Shown one piece after another: positions 10,320-20,701 of a DNA stretch of 64,000 nucleotides (within the stretch, counting starts at the first letter, position 1; each line of letters begins with the position of its first letter). Source of the DNA: Lactobacillaceae bacterium (GTDB lineage: Bacteria > Bacillota > Bacilli > Lactobacillales > Lactobacillaceae); the NCBI GenBank assembly GCA_031289615.1, contig JAITPD010000010.1, positions 53,569 to 117,568 on the forward strand, read 5' to 3'. The notes beneath the pieces were generated by a model. That model was not told the DNA's origin, did no database searches, and saw only the letters and a program-made list of their open reading frames with translations. The position numbers were made by a program, and so were the translations under genes.

Positions 10320-10562
10320 AATATTATGCTGGAGTTGATCAGCTTCAGCATAATGTTGTAATGAAACATCTTGGCCATTTTATTTAATGCGTGGTGGTTT
10401 GAAATGATGATAGTAGGTGATAACGCGAGGTAGCGGCACCAATTCGACTCATTTTGCAAAAAATGTAAAGTCGAATGGGACCGTGTCGCCACTTACTATC
10501 ATTATTGAAAAGCCACCACGCAAGTGAAAAATGGCCAATGTATTTCATGCCTAACACTCCAC
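10320..10562 (-). repeat. Modular palindromic element copy F (H1-long, inverted orientation)
   Basis: Reverse complement matches copy D at ATTGGCCATTTTTCACTTGCGTGGTGG...GCGACACGGTCCCATTCGACT...CCACCACGC..AAATGGCCAAGATGTTTC. Confidence 0.9.
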
Positions 10563-10624
10563 TAACAATCTGCAAAACAAATCCCAACACTATCCAACAT
10601 TAACTTTAGCAGATTCACAAAAAA

Positions 10625-10669
10625 CTTCCAACCATGAGCTTAGTTCAACTAAGTGTCACTGATTGGAAG
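10625..10669 (-). terminator. glmS terminator
   Basis: CTTCCAAyC...GATTGGAAG hairpin followed by T-tract on minus strand. Confidence 0.75.
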
Positions 10670-10692
10670 CCATTTAAAATTTTAATTATTTA

Positions 10693-12519
10693 TTATTGAA
10701 CTGTCACTGACTTTGCCAAGTTACGCGGGCGATCAACGTCCAATCCACGGCCCAACGAAGTATAATAGGCCAACAGTTGAGTTGGTACTACTGAAATCAA
10801 AGGTGCCAACAACGGATTAACATCTGGCAAAACATAATCATCGCCAGCCTTAGCTAATGATTTAGCGACAATCGTGTATGGCAACGCTCCTCTGGCAGTC
10901 GTTTCTGACAAATTACCACGAACCAGTCCCGCCGTCTTTGGTTGTGTAATCAATGCCAATACTGGTGTGCCATCTTCAATCAACGCCAACGTTCCATGCT
11001 TTAATTCTCCGGCCGCAAATCCTTCAGCCTGCACATAAGAAATCTCTTTCAACTTCAATGCTGCTTCAAGTGCAACCGCAGAATCAACTCCACGTCCAAT
11101 ATAGAATGCGCTGTCCGTCGTTTCAGGAACTAACATTTTATCCGCCACAGCCTTGAAAGTTTCCTTGTCATCAACGACCGCTTGAATCCCCACAGCAATT
11201 TCTGACAATACTTCATGCAACTCGAAATCCAAGTTAGCTTTGTCAGCCAATGCATAGGCCAAAATTGCTTGCAATGTGACTTGGGCAACATAGGCCTTTG
11301 TTGATGCAACGGCAATCTCTGGACCGGCTAACAATGGCAAAGCATACGTTGCCTCACGCCACAGAGTTGATTTTTCAACGTTGGTCAGAGTCAAAGAATG
11401 GTATCCTTGGTCGTTAATGTTTTGCAAAACTTCACGTGAATCAGCTGTTTCTCCAGATTGTGTCAAGAAGATAAAGAATGGCTTCTTCGACAAAAGTGGT
11501 TGCTCATATGCGAATTCAGACGACAAGAAGACGCTCGTTGGCTTTCCTGACCAGCGTTCAAACATTCGTGCGCCAACTAGTCCAGCGTGATAAGAAGTAC
11601 CAGCAGCGACGATATAAAGCCGGTCTGCTGCTTTCATTTCATCCAAAATCGCTTGTCCAACTTGCACGGTCCCATCTTCGGCCAAATAACGTTCCATCAA
11701 ATGCCGAATCACAATTGGTTGCTCGTCAATTTCCTTTAACATGTAATAAGGATAAATTCCTTTATCAGTCTCAGAAGCATCAATGTCCAAATGGAATGGC
11801 TCGCGTTCAACGGCCTCACCTTGTTCATTAAAGAGTTGAATCTTCTTTGGATCAATGATTGCCACTTCACCATCATGCAATTCAATGAAGTCATGCGTTT
11901 CATCCAACATTGCCACTGCGTCAGAGGTCACGACATTAAAGTCAGCTCCAACCCCAATCAACAACGGTGACTTACGCTTTGCCACGTACATCCGATCAGG
12001 TTCTTCACGATCCATCAACAAGAAGCCATACGCTGAATCTCCAAACAATGTTAGCGCCTTTTTAAATGCATCAAATGTTGACAGATTTTCAGTATCCACA
12101 AACTTGCCAATCAACTGCACGGCCACTTCAGTATCAGTATCAGATTGGAATTCTACATCTGCCAGATATTCTTCCTTTAATTCCAAGAAATTTTCGATGA
12201 CTCCATTATGCACGAGATAGAAACGTCCGTCAGCAGAAACGTGCGGATGCGAATTTTTCACTGCCGGCACACCATGAGTAGCCCAACGAGTGTGCGCGAT
12301 TCCAGAAGTTCCAGTTAAACTTTTAGTTGCAACTAGCGCTTCAAGATCAGCCACACGTCCTTTTTCACGAACTAAAGTATCTGCGCCCAGTTCAGCACTT
12401 GGTACAAATACGCCCGCTGAATCATATCCACGGTATTCTAACTTTTCAAGCCCTTTTAACAAAATCGGGGTTGATTGCTTATTAGTTCCAGTAAATCCAA
12501 CAATTCCGCAATAAAACAT
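10693..12519 (-). CDS. glmS: Glutamine-fructose-6-phosphate aminotransferase (isomerizing)
   Basis: CGIVGFTG..., HTRWATHG, SDTDTEV, SQSGETADSR, DVDRPRNLAKSVTVQ. Starts MFYCGIVG rather than MCGIVG. Confidence 0.96.
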   Translation of the reverse strand: MFYCGIVGFTGTNKQSTPILLKGLEKLEYRGYDSAGVFVPSAELGADTLVREKGRVADLEALVATKSLTGTSGIAHTRWATHGVPAVKNSHPHVSADGRFYLVHNGVIENFLELKEEYLADVEFQSDTDTEVAVQLIGKFVDTENLSTFDAFKKALTLFGDSAYGFLLMDREEPDRMYVAKRKSPLLIGVGADFNVVTSDAVAMLDETHDFIELHDGEVAIIDPKKIQLFNEQGEAVEREPFHLDIDASETDKGIYPYYMLKEIDEQPIVIRHLMERYLAEDGTVQVGQAILDEMKAADRLYIVAAGTSYHAGLVGARMFERWSGKPTSVFLSSEFAYEQPLLSKKPFFIFLTQSGETADSREVLQNINDQGYHSLTLTNVEKSTLWREATYALPLLAGPEIAVASTKAYVAQVTLQAILAYALADKANLDFELHEVLSEIAVGIQAVVDDKETFKAVADKMLVPETTDSAFYIGRGVDSAVALEAALKLKEISYVQAEGFAAGELKHGTLALIEDGTPVLALITQPKTAGLVRGNLSETTARGALPYTIVAKSLAKAGDDYVLPDVNPLLAPLISVVPTQLLAYYTSLGRGLDVDRPRNLAKSVTVQ

Positions 12520-12616
12520 ATTTTACCTCTTTATTTTCAATCAACCAGCTATTTTTAATTAAACAGTGATTGGTATAGTTTATTTTTTTATTAATAAATT
12601 CAATTATAGGCGATTA

Positions 12617-12649
12617 AAAAGGCAAGTCAACCACATTGACTCACCTTTT
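12617..12649. terminator. Terminator between amt and glmS
   Basis: AAAAGGcaAGTCAA-ccaca-TTGACTcaCCTTTT hairpin. Confidence 0.7.
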
Positions 12650-12680
12650 AAAGTTTATTGGTATAGATTGGTATACCTAG

Positions 12681-13877
12681 TTAGAAAATCGTTTCACCAT
12701 GCTGGCTTAAATCCAATCCAACGTGTTCTTCTGCCTGAGCGACTCGCAATGGTACCACAAAAGAAATTAACTTTGCAATCACATACGTCGCTGCGCCAAC
12801 AAATGCCACGGTTAACATAATTGCCAAGAACTGAACTCCAACCAGATGCCAGTCACCTTCAATTAATCCGGCCGAACCAGAAAGTTGCTTTGTCGCAAAG
12901 ACTCCTGTTAACAGACCACCGACGATTCCACCAATTCCATGAATTCCAAACGCATCCAACGTGTCATCATAACCAAGACGTGTCTTCACAAACGTTGTTC
13001 CAAAGAATACCGCAACAGAGACAATGACACCCATCGCAGCTGCAGAACCAGGATTAACGTAGCCTGCTGCCGGAGTAATTGCTACCAAACCTGCTAATGC
13101 CCCAGACAACAAGCCTGATACCTTAACATTGTTTGATTGATACATTTCCAATCCTAGCCAAGCGACCATTGCTGTTGAAGCTGCAACAGAGGTGTTAATG
13201 AATGCTAGAATTGCTTGTCCATTGGCAGCCAACGCAGACCCCGCATTAAATCCAAACCAACCAAACCAGAGCAATCCGCCACCAATCACAATCGCAGGAA
13301 CGTTGTGTGCAGTTAATTCGCCCATCTCACGGCGCCGACCAAGCATCAACGCTAATACAAGAGCCGAAACACCAGAAGAGATGTGAACGACATCACCACC
13401 AGCAAAATCCAACGCTCCCATCTTGGCCAAGAGCCCATCGCCCCAAACCATGTGTGCAAGAGGTGCATACACGAGAACCAACCAGATAATCAAGAATAGC
13501 AAGAACGCTTTGAAATTCATTCGGCCAACTACACCACCAGCAATAATCGCCATTGTAATCATCGGAAACATTCCTTGGAACAATGCAAACGCCCCATCAG
13601 GAACAGTCAAACCACGCGTGCTTTCAACCATTGAGACATTATGCAAAAATGCATCTTTAAACCCACCAATCAAAGAACCAGTTCCGCTAAATGCTAGTGA
13701 ATAGCCAACGACGAACCAAACCACTCCACCAACTGCGATTGAAACTAGTACCATTGCCAACGTGTTAACCGTACTTTTAGGCTGCGTAAATCCGCCATAG
13801 AATAACGCCAAACCAGGAACCATTAACCAAACTAATGCTGATGCAACTAAAACCCAAGCGATATCTGCTGCGTGCAT
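12681..13877 (-). CDS. amt: Ammonium transporter
   Basis: ADIAWVLVASALVWLMVPGLALFYGG and DAFGIHGIGGIVGGLLTGVFA. Confidence 0.95.
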   Translation of the reverse strand: MHAADIAWVLVASALVWLMVPGLALFYGGFTQPKSTVNTLAMVLVSIAVGGVVWFVVGYSLAFSGTGSLIGGFKDAFLHNVSMVESTRGLTVPDGAFALFQGMFPMITMAIIAGGVVGRMNFKAFLLFLIIWLVLVYAPLAHMVWGDGLLAKMGALDFAGGDVVHISSGVSALVLALMLGRRREMGELTAHNVPAIVIGGGLLWFGWFGFNAGSALAANGQAILAFINTSVAASTAMVAWLGLEMYQSNNVKVSGLLSGALAGLVAITPAAGYVNPGSAAAMGVIVSVAVFFGTTFVKTRLGYDDTLDAFGIHGIGGIVGGLLTGVFATKQLSGSAGLIEGDWHLVGVQFLAIMLTVAFVGAATYVIAKLISFVVPLRVAQAEEHVGLDLSQHGETIF

Positions 13878-13989
13878 GTCTCTTCCTCCAAAATACGAAT
13901 TATTTTTAAATAACTAACTCTATAATTAGTATTTTAGCGATTTTATGAACCAGCATAGCAAATAATGTTAGCTTTAGTTACATAACAAA

Positions 13990-14017
13990 AAGAGCATTGG
14001 TCTAGGCCAACACTCTT
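13990..14017 (-). terminator. Terminator after POT transporter
   Basis: AAGAGTGTTGGCC-tagac-CAATGCTCTTTTTG on minus strand. Confidence 0.75.
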
Positions 14018-14038
14018 GAGATGTAAATTATTAATATT

Positions 14039-15511
14039 TTATCCTTCAACTAGTCTTGTCAATGGCTTACGAGCCAAGAATAGGACAACCGCAAAGACCA
14101 AAGGCACCGTCGCAAAGATGACGAAGTACAAACCAGGATTTGAAGTATACAATGGTGCCGTCACAGCGTTCATTGATTGACCAACGGAATTTGACAAGAG
14201 CCACAAAGCCATCATTTGTGAACCAAAAGCTTTTGGTGCCAAACGATTCGTAACTCCGTATGTCACTGGCGAAATCAATACTTCACCCAACGCAGTCAAC
14301 GCAACTGAACCAAAGACCCACATTGCTGAGAAACCATGTCCTTGTGCAGCTGCAGGCATCAACAAGAAATACGAACCAGCCACAATCAACAATCCAAATG
14401 CATAACGCACAAACAAGTTAGGCAAACGATCTGCGTACAACTTGTAGATAATTCCCATAATTGCAGTCACAATCATGACCACAAATGGATTAACAGATTG
14501 CAACCAGGCTGCTTGTAGGTTAATTCCACCAACATGCAAGTTCGCCTTCATCACGAAGTCAGCCCCGATTGAACCAGCCCCTTCTTGAACAGCCCACATT
14601 GACACTCCCGCAAACCAAATTGGGATAAAGGCCAACACCTTTGAACGTTCTTGCTTAGTAACAAGCTTTGAACTTGAAATTCTAACAAAATAAGAAATCG
14701 AAATTGCAACTGCTAAAAATGCGACAACATTTGACAATAAGGCAGCATTGATTTGATTTTTTGCATTAAATAGTGCGAAATAACCTTGATGAATGTTAGC
14801 TGTGATTGTAAAGAAAGCAATGACAACTACAAGAATTGCAGCAATCGTTCCACCTAATTTACCAACTTCTTGGCGCGTGATTGGGTTTGGAACCGGCGTG
14901 CTAACGTGCTTTAGTGAAGTTGCGCGCCCGATGATAAAGACGAACAACCCGATTCCCATGACAATCGCTGCCAAACCAAATCCGTAATGGAAGCCATAAT
15001 GTTTCCACAAATAATTGACGGCAAATGGCGAGATAAATGACGCAACGTTAATCGCAACATAGAAGAAGCTAAACACAAAGTCATAATCTTTATCATCATC
15101 AAGCGATTGTCCAACGAAGGTCGAAACGTTGGGCTTTAGCATTCCTGTTCCAATGATCAACAATGCCAACGAAGCGAACAAACCAGCAGCACCAATCGGA
15201 ATCGCCAACACAACGTGCCCAGCTAGAATAAATATTCCACCAACGATAATGATGCGCGAAGTTCCAAAAATCCGATCAGCTAACCATCCACCGATGACCG
15301 CAGACATATAAATCAAAGCTCCGTACATCGAAACAATTGCCACGGCTGAAGTGTTATTAAACCCTAGCCCGCCATCTTTCAGCGTTGCAATCATGTAGTA
15401 CAACAGAATTGCCTTCATCCCATAATATGAGAAACGTTCAGCGAATTCTGTTCCTAAAACTGTTGGAAATCCTTTAGGGAATCCAAAGATACCTTTTTTT
15501 GCCTGTTCCAT
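14039..15511 (-). CDS. Di-/tripeptide POT-family transporter
   Basis: FPTVLGTEFAERFSYYGMKAILLYYM (POT/PTR family). Confidence 0.93.
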   Translation of the reverse strand: MEQAKKGIFGFPKGFPTVLGTEFAERFSYYGMKAILLYYMIATLKDGGLGFNNTSAVAIVSMYGALIYMSAVIGGWLADRIFGTSRIIIVGGIFILAGHVVLAIPIGAAGLFASLALLIIGTGMLKPNVSTFVGQSLDDDKDYDFVFSFFYVAINVASFISPFAVNYLWKHYGFHYGFGLAAIVMGIGLFVFIIGRATSLKHVSTPVPNPITRQEVGKLGGTIAAILVVVIAFFTITANIHQGYFALFNAKNQINAALLSNVVAFLAVAISISYFVRISSSKLVTKQERSKVLAFIPIWFAGVSMWAVQEGAGSIGADFVMKANLHVGGINLQAAWLQSVNPFVVMIVTAIMGIIYKLYADRLPNLFVRYAFGLLIVAGSYFLLMPAAAQGHGFSAMWVFGSVALTALGEVLISPVTYGVTNRLAPKAFGSQMMALWLLSNSVGQSMNAVTAPLYTSNPGLYFVIFATVPLVFAVVLFLARKPLTRLVEG

Positions 15512-15680
15512 GACTGCCTCCTACGACATATGTATAAAAGTAATTTATCAACCTTCATATCGTATCAATTTATTTGTAATATTACAAGTTTTCATTCTTA
15601 ATCATTGCAATTTTCGTAACAAAAAGTGCATCCGGGGTTAACCGAACACACTAGAATTACTATTTAGCCTTAAATTACTA

Positions 15681-16106
15681 ATCGTGCAATTCATGAAACA
15701 TCTTGGCCATTTTCAGCTGGCATGCTGGTTTTTAAATAATGATAGTAGGTGGCGACACGGTCCCATTCTACTATTAATTTCGTTTCCACGAAATTTAGTA
15801 GAATTGGTGCCGCTACCTCGCTCATTCACCTACTATCATCATTTCAATCCACCATGCTTAAAATTAAATGACCAAGATGTTTCAATAAATATTGCATTTT
15901 ACTTGATCAGCGGAGCGATTCTGTCGTCGGATGACCAGCCCTTGCCGAATCAAGGCGAACATTTTTTCACGCGGGCTTTAGCGCCGTGAAAATGGCAAAT
16001 TATTTTGCCATTCGGCGTGACTCGTGCAGGGCCATCCGAACGTAAAGAATCTTTAGCGAAGCTGATCAAGTAAAAGCCAATATTATACAACTAGCACTAC
16101 GCATTA
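15681..16106 (+). repeat. Modular palindromic element copy A (H1-long + H2-alpha)
   Basis: Head GTGCAATTCATGAAACATCTTGGCCATTTT; H1 15695-15883; H2 about 15895-16078 (TTTTACTTGATCAGC...GCTGATCAAGTAAAA); tail ACAACTAGCACTACGCATTA overlapping the frr stop. Confidence 0.92.
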
Positions 16107-16649
16107 AATAGTCAACAATTCATTTTCTTTATCAGCAGCAATTTGCTCAACATTTTTAACACCCTCATCCGTGGCTGTTTGAATGTCTTTTTCAAGCTTA
16201 CGCAACTCATCCTCAGAAATTTCTTCCTTTTTAGCTGAGTCAAGCGCATCACGACGAATGTTACGAACCGCAACCTTCGCCTTTTCTGCTTCGGCTTTCA
16301 CTTCTTTTGCCAAATCTTTACGAGTTTCCTCAGTCAAAGCAGGAATCACCAAACGAATCACTGATCCATCATTAGCTGGTGTCAATCCCAAATCAGAAGC
16401 AAAGATTGATTGTTCGATTGCCTTTAAAGCAGTCTTGTCAAACGGCGTAATCAAAAGCACGCGCGCCTCTGGAACTGTCACTGAAGCCAGTTGGTTCAAT
16501 GGCGTATCCGCTCCATAATATTCTGCAGTGATGTTACGCAAAATAGTTGGATTTGCCACTCCCGCACGAATATTTCCAAGTTGATGTTGCAATGACTCTC
16601 CTGCCTTAACCATCCGTGCCTTTGTTGAATCTAAAATTTGATTTGCCAT
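16104..16649 (-). CDS. frr: Ribosome recycling factor
   Basis: [34 protein letters not shown]; order tsf-pyrH-frr. Confidence 0.96.
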   Translation of the reverse strand: MANQILDSTKARMVKAGESLQHQLGNIRAGVANPTILRNITAEYYGADTPLNQLASVTVPEARVLLITPFDKTALKAIEQSIFASDLGLTPANDGSVIRLVIPALTEETRKDLAKEVKAEAEKAKVAVRNIRRDALDSAKKEEISEDELRKLEKDIQTATDEGVKNVEQIAADKENELLTI

Positions 16650-16653
16650 ATGT

Positions 16654-17376
16654 CTAATGTCCTCCCACAGTGGTACCAATATTTTCGCCCAAAACTACGC
16701 GCTTAATGTTACCATGGGTATTCAAATTGAAGACCACCAAATCAATATCATTATCCATCGAGAGCGTTGAAGCAGTTGAATCCATGATGTTTAACCCTTG
16801 TGACAAAACGTCCATATGCGTCAAATGTTCATACTTAACTGCATCTGGATTTTTACGTGGATCATCATTATAAACGCCATCCACTCCATTTTTACCCATC
16901 AAAATTGCGTCTGCATTGACTTCTGCAGCTCGCAAAGCTGAAGTTGTATCCGTTGAGAAATATGGTGAACCAGTTCCGGCCCCAAAAATCACAATCCGTC
17001 CTTTTTCAAGGTGACGAACTGCTTTACGGCGCACGTATGGCTCAGCAACTTGACGCATTTCAATCGCTGTTTGCACGCGCGTTGGCACATCTAGTGTTTC
17101 CAATGCATCTTGCAAAGAGAGCGAATTCATCACCGTTCCGAGCATTCCAACGTAGTCCGCTTGAGCTCGTTCCATCCCAAGTTGTGCTCCAGCTTCACCA
17201 CGCCAAAGGTTTCCACCGCCAATGACAATCGCAATTTCAACACCTAGTTCATATACTTCTTTAATTTCTGCAGCAATATCGTTGACGGTCTGAGGATCAA
17301 TGCCATAACCAGTTTTACCGGCCATAGCTTCTCCTGATAACTTCAACAGTACGCGCTTATACTTTACGTCTGCCAT
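16654..17376 (-). CDS. pyrH: UMP kinase
   Basis: [15 protein letters not shown]..., [21 protein letters not shown]. Confidence 0.97.
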   Translation of the reverse strand: MADVKYKRVLLKLSGEAMAGKTGYGIDPQTVNDIAAEIKEVYELGVEIAIVIGGGNLWRGEAGAQLGMERAQADYVGMLGTVMNSLSLQDALETLDVPTRVQTAIEMRQVAEPYVRRKAVRHLEKGRIVIFGAGTGSPYFSTDTTSALRAAEVNADAILMGKNGVDGVYNDDPRKNPDAVKYEHLTHMDVLSQGLNIMDSTASTLSMDNDIDLVVFNLNTHGNIKRVVLGENIGTTVGGH

Positions 17377-17397
17377 ATTGCGTGAACTCCAGTCCGG

Positions 17398-18276
17398 TTA
17401 TTGAATTTGTGCAGCAACTTCAGCCGCGAAATCAGTTTCTTTCTTTTCGATTCCTTCACCAACTTCATAGCGAATGAATGAAACAACTTTACCATTCTTA
17501 CCAGAAACAAAGGCTTCAACAGTTTCTCCGTCACCCTTTACGAATGGTTGATCCACCAATGAAATGTCAGCCAAAAACTTAGTCAAACGTCCTTCAACGA
17601 TCTTTTCCTTGATGTTTTCTGGCTTACCATTCAAATCTTCAGCAGCCAATTGGATTTCCTTTTCATGTGCCAAAACATCAGCAGGCACTTCGGCGCGTGA
17701 AACGTATTGTGGGTTGATTGCGGCAACGTGCATTGCAATGTCCTTTGCAACTTCAGCAGAAGCTCCGTCAAGCAAAACAAGTGATGAAATCCGTCCGCCC
17801 ATGTGTGAATAAGCGCCAAGCACTTGATCAGCACCGGCTTCTACTACTGTGAAACGACGCAAAGTAATCTTCTCACCAGTAATTTGTGTGGTGTGAATGA
17901 TTTCTTCGTTCAAAGTAGCTCCATCAGTTCCAACCTTCAATGCAAGAGCTGCTTCAACGTCAGCTGGCTTGTATTCAACGATAGCATTTGCAACTGCATG
18001 CAAAAGATCGTTAAATTCTTTGTTTCCAGCCACGAAGTCAGTTTGTGAATTCAATTCAATAATTGCAGCAGCGTTACCCTTAGTAGCAACGTAAGTCATT
18101 CCTTCAGCAGCAATTGCATCAGCCTTCTTAGCGGCCTTTGCCATTCCCTTTTCACGCAAGAAGTCGATGGCCTTGTCCAAATCTCCATCAGTAGCAACCA
18201 ATGCCTTCTTGGCGTCCATCATTCCAACGTTCGTCTTGTCGCGTAATTCCTTAACTTGTGCAGCAGTAATAGCCAT
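17398..18276 (-). CDS. tsf: Elongation factor Ts
   Basis: [36 protein letters not shown]. Confidence 0.97.
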   Translation of the reverse strand: MAITAAQVKELRDKTNVGMMDAKKALVATDGDLDKAIDFLREKGMAKAAKKADAIAAEGMTYVATKGNAAAIIELNSQTDFVAGNKEFNDLLHAVANAIVEYKPADVEAALALKVGTDGATLNEEIIHTTQITGEKITLRRFTVVEAGADQVLGAYSHMGGRISSLVLLDGASAEVAKDIAMHVAAINPQYVSRAEVPADVLAHEKEIQLAAEDLNGKPENIKEKIVEGRLTKFLADISLVDQPFVKGDGETVEAFVSGKNGKVVSFIRYEVGEGIEKKETDFAAEVAAQIQ

Positions 18277-18360
18277 TTTTAATGGTCTCCTTAAAATTCT
18301 TAAAGTTTTATCTAGTCAATTATACACAATTCAGCGCATTTTTAACACACTTACCCACTA

Positions 18361-18427
18361 AAAAACTCCTTATCTGCAATAATCAAAATAATCTGCATTA
18401 TTTTAACCATCATCTATAAAGAGTTTT
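18361..18427 (-). terminator. Branched terminator after malG
   Basis: AAAACTCTTTATAGATGATGG...GATAAGGAGTTTTTT with inner AAAATAATgcagATTATTTT hairpin (minus strand). Confidence 0.6.
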
Positions 18428-18447
18428 ACATGCTCAAGTAACCAATA

Positions 18448-19296
18448 TTAGCCCTTCACAGACCCACTGGTTACGCCTGAAACGTAGAAACGTTGGAGGA
18501 AAATGAACAGAATTGTAATTGGAATTGCAATGACGACTGAACCCGCTGCGAAACTCATAAACAATGAATTCGCCGTTTCTTTAGTCATCATATTCCACAG
18601 CCCAATCGCAACCGTGTAGTTCTTAACATCATCGCCCATAATCACGTAAGCAAAGATGAAATCCATCCAAGGTCCAATAAATGCTCCCAACGCCGTGAAA
18701 ACAATAATCGGTTTTGAAAGTGGTAACGTAATCTTTGTGAAAATTTGCCACTTTGTCGCTCCATCTAACATCGCACTTTCATCCAACGAATATGGAATTG
18801 TGTCAAAGAAGCCTTTTTGAATATAAAATCCTAGACCAGCTCCTGAAACATAGACCAAAATCAGTGCAAACAGGCTTTGTGTTAAATCAGCTGCCTTCAA
18901 GATGTAGTAAATTGCAAACATGGCCATGAATCCAGGGAACATGTTTAACACCAGAGCTACTTTCAAGAACGGCCCCTTCATCTTAAACTTCAACCGGCTC
19001 AACGAATAGGCCATCGAGAGAACTAACAACGTTGAGATAATCCCGCTGACAGTTGCCACAAATAATGTGTTCAAGAACCAACGACCAAATGGATAGTCAG
19101 TATTTGTAAACAATTGAACATAATTATTAAGCGTATACGTTTTTGGGAAAAAGTAATTAACGAAAGCTCCACCCTCTGCCCGGAAACTAGTTAAGATTAT
19201 CCAAATAATTGGAATCACCCAAACGAAGGCTAAAGCTAACAAAACGATGTAAAGGATAATATTGTTACGTTTTTGTACTCCCTTTAAACTTTTCAT
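18448..19296 (-). CDS. malG: Maltodextrin ABC permease MalG-like
   Basis: EAA-loop DESAMLDGATKWQIFTKITLPLSKP; ends VTSGSVKG. Confidence 0.88.
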   Translation of the reverse strand: MKSLKGVQKRNNIILYIVLLALAFVWVIPIIWIILTSFRAEGGAFVNYFFPKTYTLNNYVQLFTNTDYPFGRWFLNTLFVATVSGIISTLLVLSMAYSLSRLKFKMKGPFLKVALVLNMFPGFMAMFAIYYILKAADLTQSLFALILVYVSGAGLGFYIQKGFFDTIPYSLDESAMLDGATKWQIFTKITLPLSKPIIVFTALGAFIGPWMDFIFAYVIMGDDVKNYTVAIGLWNMMTKETANSLFMSFAAGSVVIAIPITILFIFLQRFYVSGVTSGSVKG

Positions 19297-20663
19297 TAGA
19301 GCGCCTCCATTCCAGAATTTGAAACTTTCTTATAGGCAACCAATGAGAAGACCGCTGATAAGATGAAGATCAAGATTCCAATTACTGATGCCAAATTATA
19401 ATCCGCCGTGTTCAGCGTCAAATTGTAGAGCCAAGTAATCAGCAAATCGGTTGATCCAGCTCCATAATAATTTGAATTAGCCGGTCCACCACCAGTTAAG
19501 AGGTAAATCACATTGAAATTATTCACATTTCCAATGAATTGTTGAATCAAACTGGGTGCCATCACGAAGAGAATTTGTGGGAACGTAATTGACTTGAAAA
19601 TTTGGAATTTATTCGCGCCATCAATTTCGGCAGCTTCGACCTGGTCTTGAGATTGATTTTGCAAAATCCCAGTTGTGACCAGCATCGTCGCCGGAATTCC
19701 AATCCACAAATTAACAACAATAATAGTAATCTTTGCAATCCATGGATCCGTAAAGAACGGCACTGCTTGTTTCACTATTCCAAGATTCATCAAAAACGTA
19801 TTAACAAGCCCACCATCATCAAACATGTTCTTCATAATCAACAAACTGATGATTGCTGGAATGGCCATTGTCAAGATGAAAATCGTTCTGAAAATCTTCT
19901 TGCCCCGGATTCCCTTCGCATTAATCATCATTGCTAAAATTACACCCAAGAAGAATGATGAAATGGTCGCTATCACCGCCCAGCACAACGTCCATGCGAG
20001 GACTGGGAAGAATGTGGATGCCATGTCTCCAGAAATCACATTACCAAAATTTGAGAATCCAACCCAGCTAAATAAATTTTTAGGAGGCAAATGGTTATGG
20101 TCATATGACGTAAATGCAATTGAAATCATGTAGATCAATGGCAAAACTGTAAACAGCAAAACTCCTGTTAACGGAATCGCCATTAATGTCACATACATTT
20201 TTTCATTGAGCAACGATGCCAAATCTTCCCGTAGTGTGGGTAATTTAGTCTTTAATTGCTTTAATTCCCAGATTCTGCGAGCCGAATGCAAGTTCACTCT
20301 GTACAACAAGATGAACAGCACTGTGATAATCAATGCCAACATCCCCCACAAGAGGAGGAGCATTGAATTGTCACCCGGCTTTAGTACTTCAATTCCTAAT
20401 TTCGGGTCCATCTTCAACCTTTGCGCATGGGTCCCTAATGTAATCATATTATGATAAGCTTTCAGTCCAAAAGTGAACAACCAAGTCACATAACTGATTT
20501 CCAGTAAAAGAAATAGAATCCCTTTTAAATACTGTTTATTCGCCAGATTAGCCGCACCCATCACTACATATGAAGCTTTGGTTGCGCCATCTGCTTTTCC
20601 AAATAGCTCTGTTAATTTGATGTGTTCCTCAAATGTGGAATGTTTTTTCTTTCTAAACATCAT
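19296..20663 (-). CDS. malF: Maltodextrin ABC permease MalF-like
   Basis: EAAEIDGANKFQIFKSITFPQILF, NNFNVIYLLTGGGP; overlaps malG. Confidence 0.88.
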   Translation of the reverse strand: MMFRKKKHSTFEEHIKLTELFGKADGATKASYVVMGAANLANKQYLKGILFLLLEISYVTWLFTFGLKAYHNMITLGTHAQRLKMDPKLGIEVLKPGDNSMLLLLWGMLALIITVLFILLYRVNLHSARRIWELKQLKTKLPTLREDLASLLNEKMYVTLMAIPLTGVLLFTVLPLIYMISIAFTSYDHNHLPPKNLFSWVGFSNFGNVISGDMASTFFPVLAWTLCWAVIATISSFFLGVILAMMINAKGIRGKKIFRTIFILTMAIPAIISLLIMKNMFDDGGLVNTFLMNLGIVKQAVPFFTDPWIAKITIIVVNLWIGIPATMLVTTGILQNQSQDQVEAAEIDGANKFQIFKSITFPQILFVMAPSLIQQFIGNVNNFNVIYLLTGGGPANSNYYGAGSTDLLITWLYNLTLNTADYNLASVIGILIFILSAVFSLVAYKKVSNSGMEAL

Positions 20664-20701
20664 CCAGCCGACCTTTCATCTTATTTTGCTACCAAACACT
20701 T

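Noticed and set aside
10384-10590. Conserved small ORFs sharing K(H/Y)IGHFSLAWWxFNNDSKWRHGPIRL (also 15684..15989 and 56480..56680)
   Set aside because: They translate the H1-long repeat. Similarity comes from nucleotide conservation of the hairpin, ends diverge, and no consistent RBS is seen. Treated as spurious.
12520-12680. glmS ribozyme
   Set aside because: The region between amt and glmS is only about 160 nt and dominated by a simple terminator; no glmS ribozyme core seen.
15681-16106. Possible retron or group II intron RNA
   Set aside because: Structured repeat, but no reverse transcriptase or other partner gene nearby, and multiple dispersed copies with TIRs fit a MITE/BOX-like family better.
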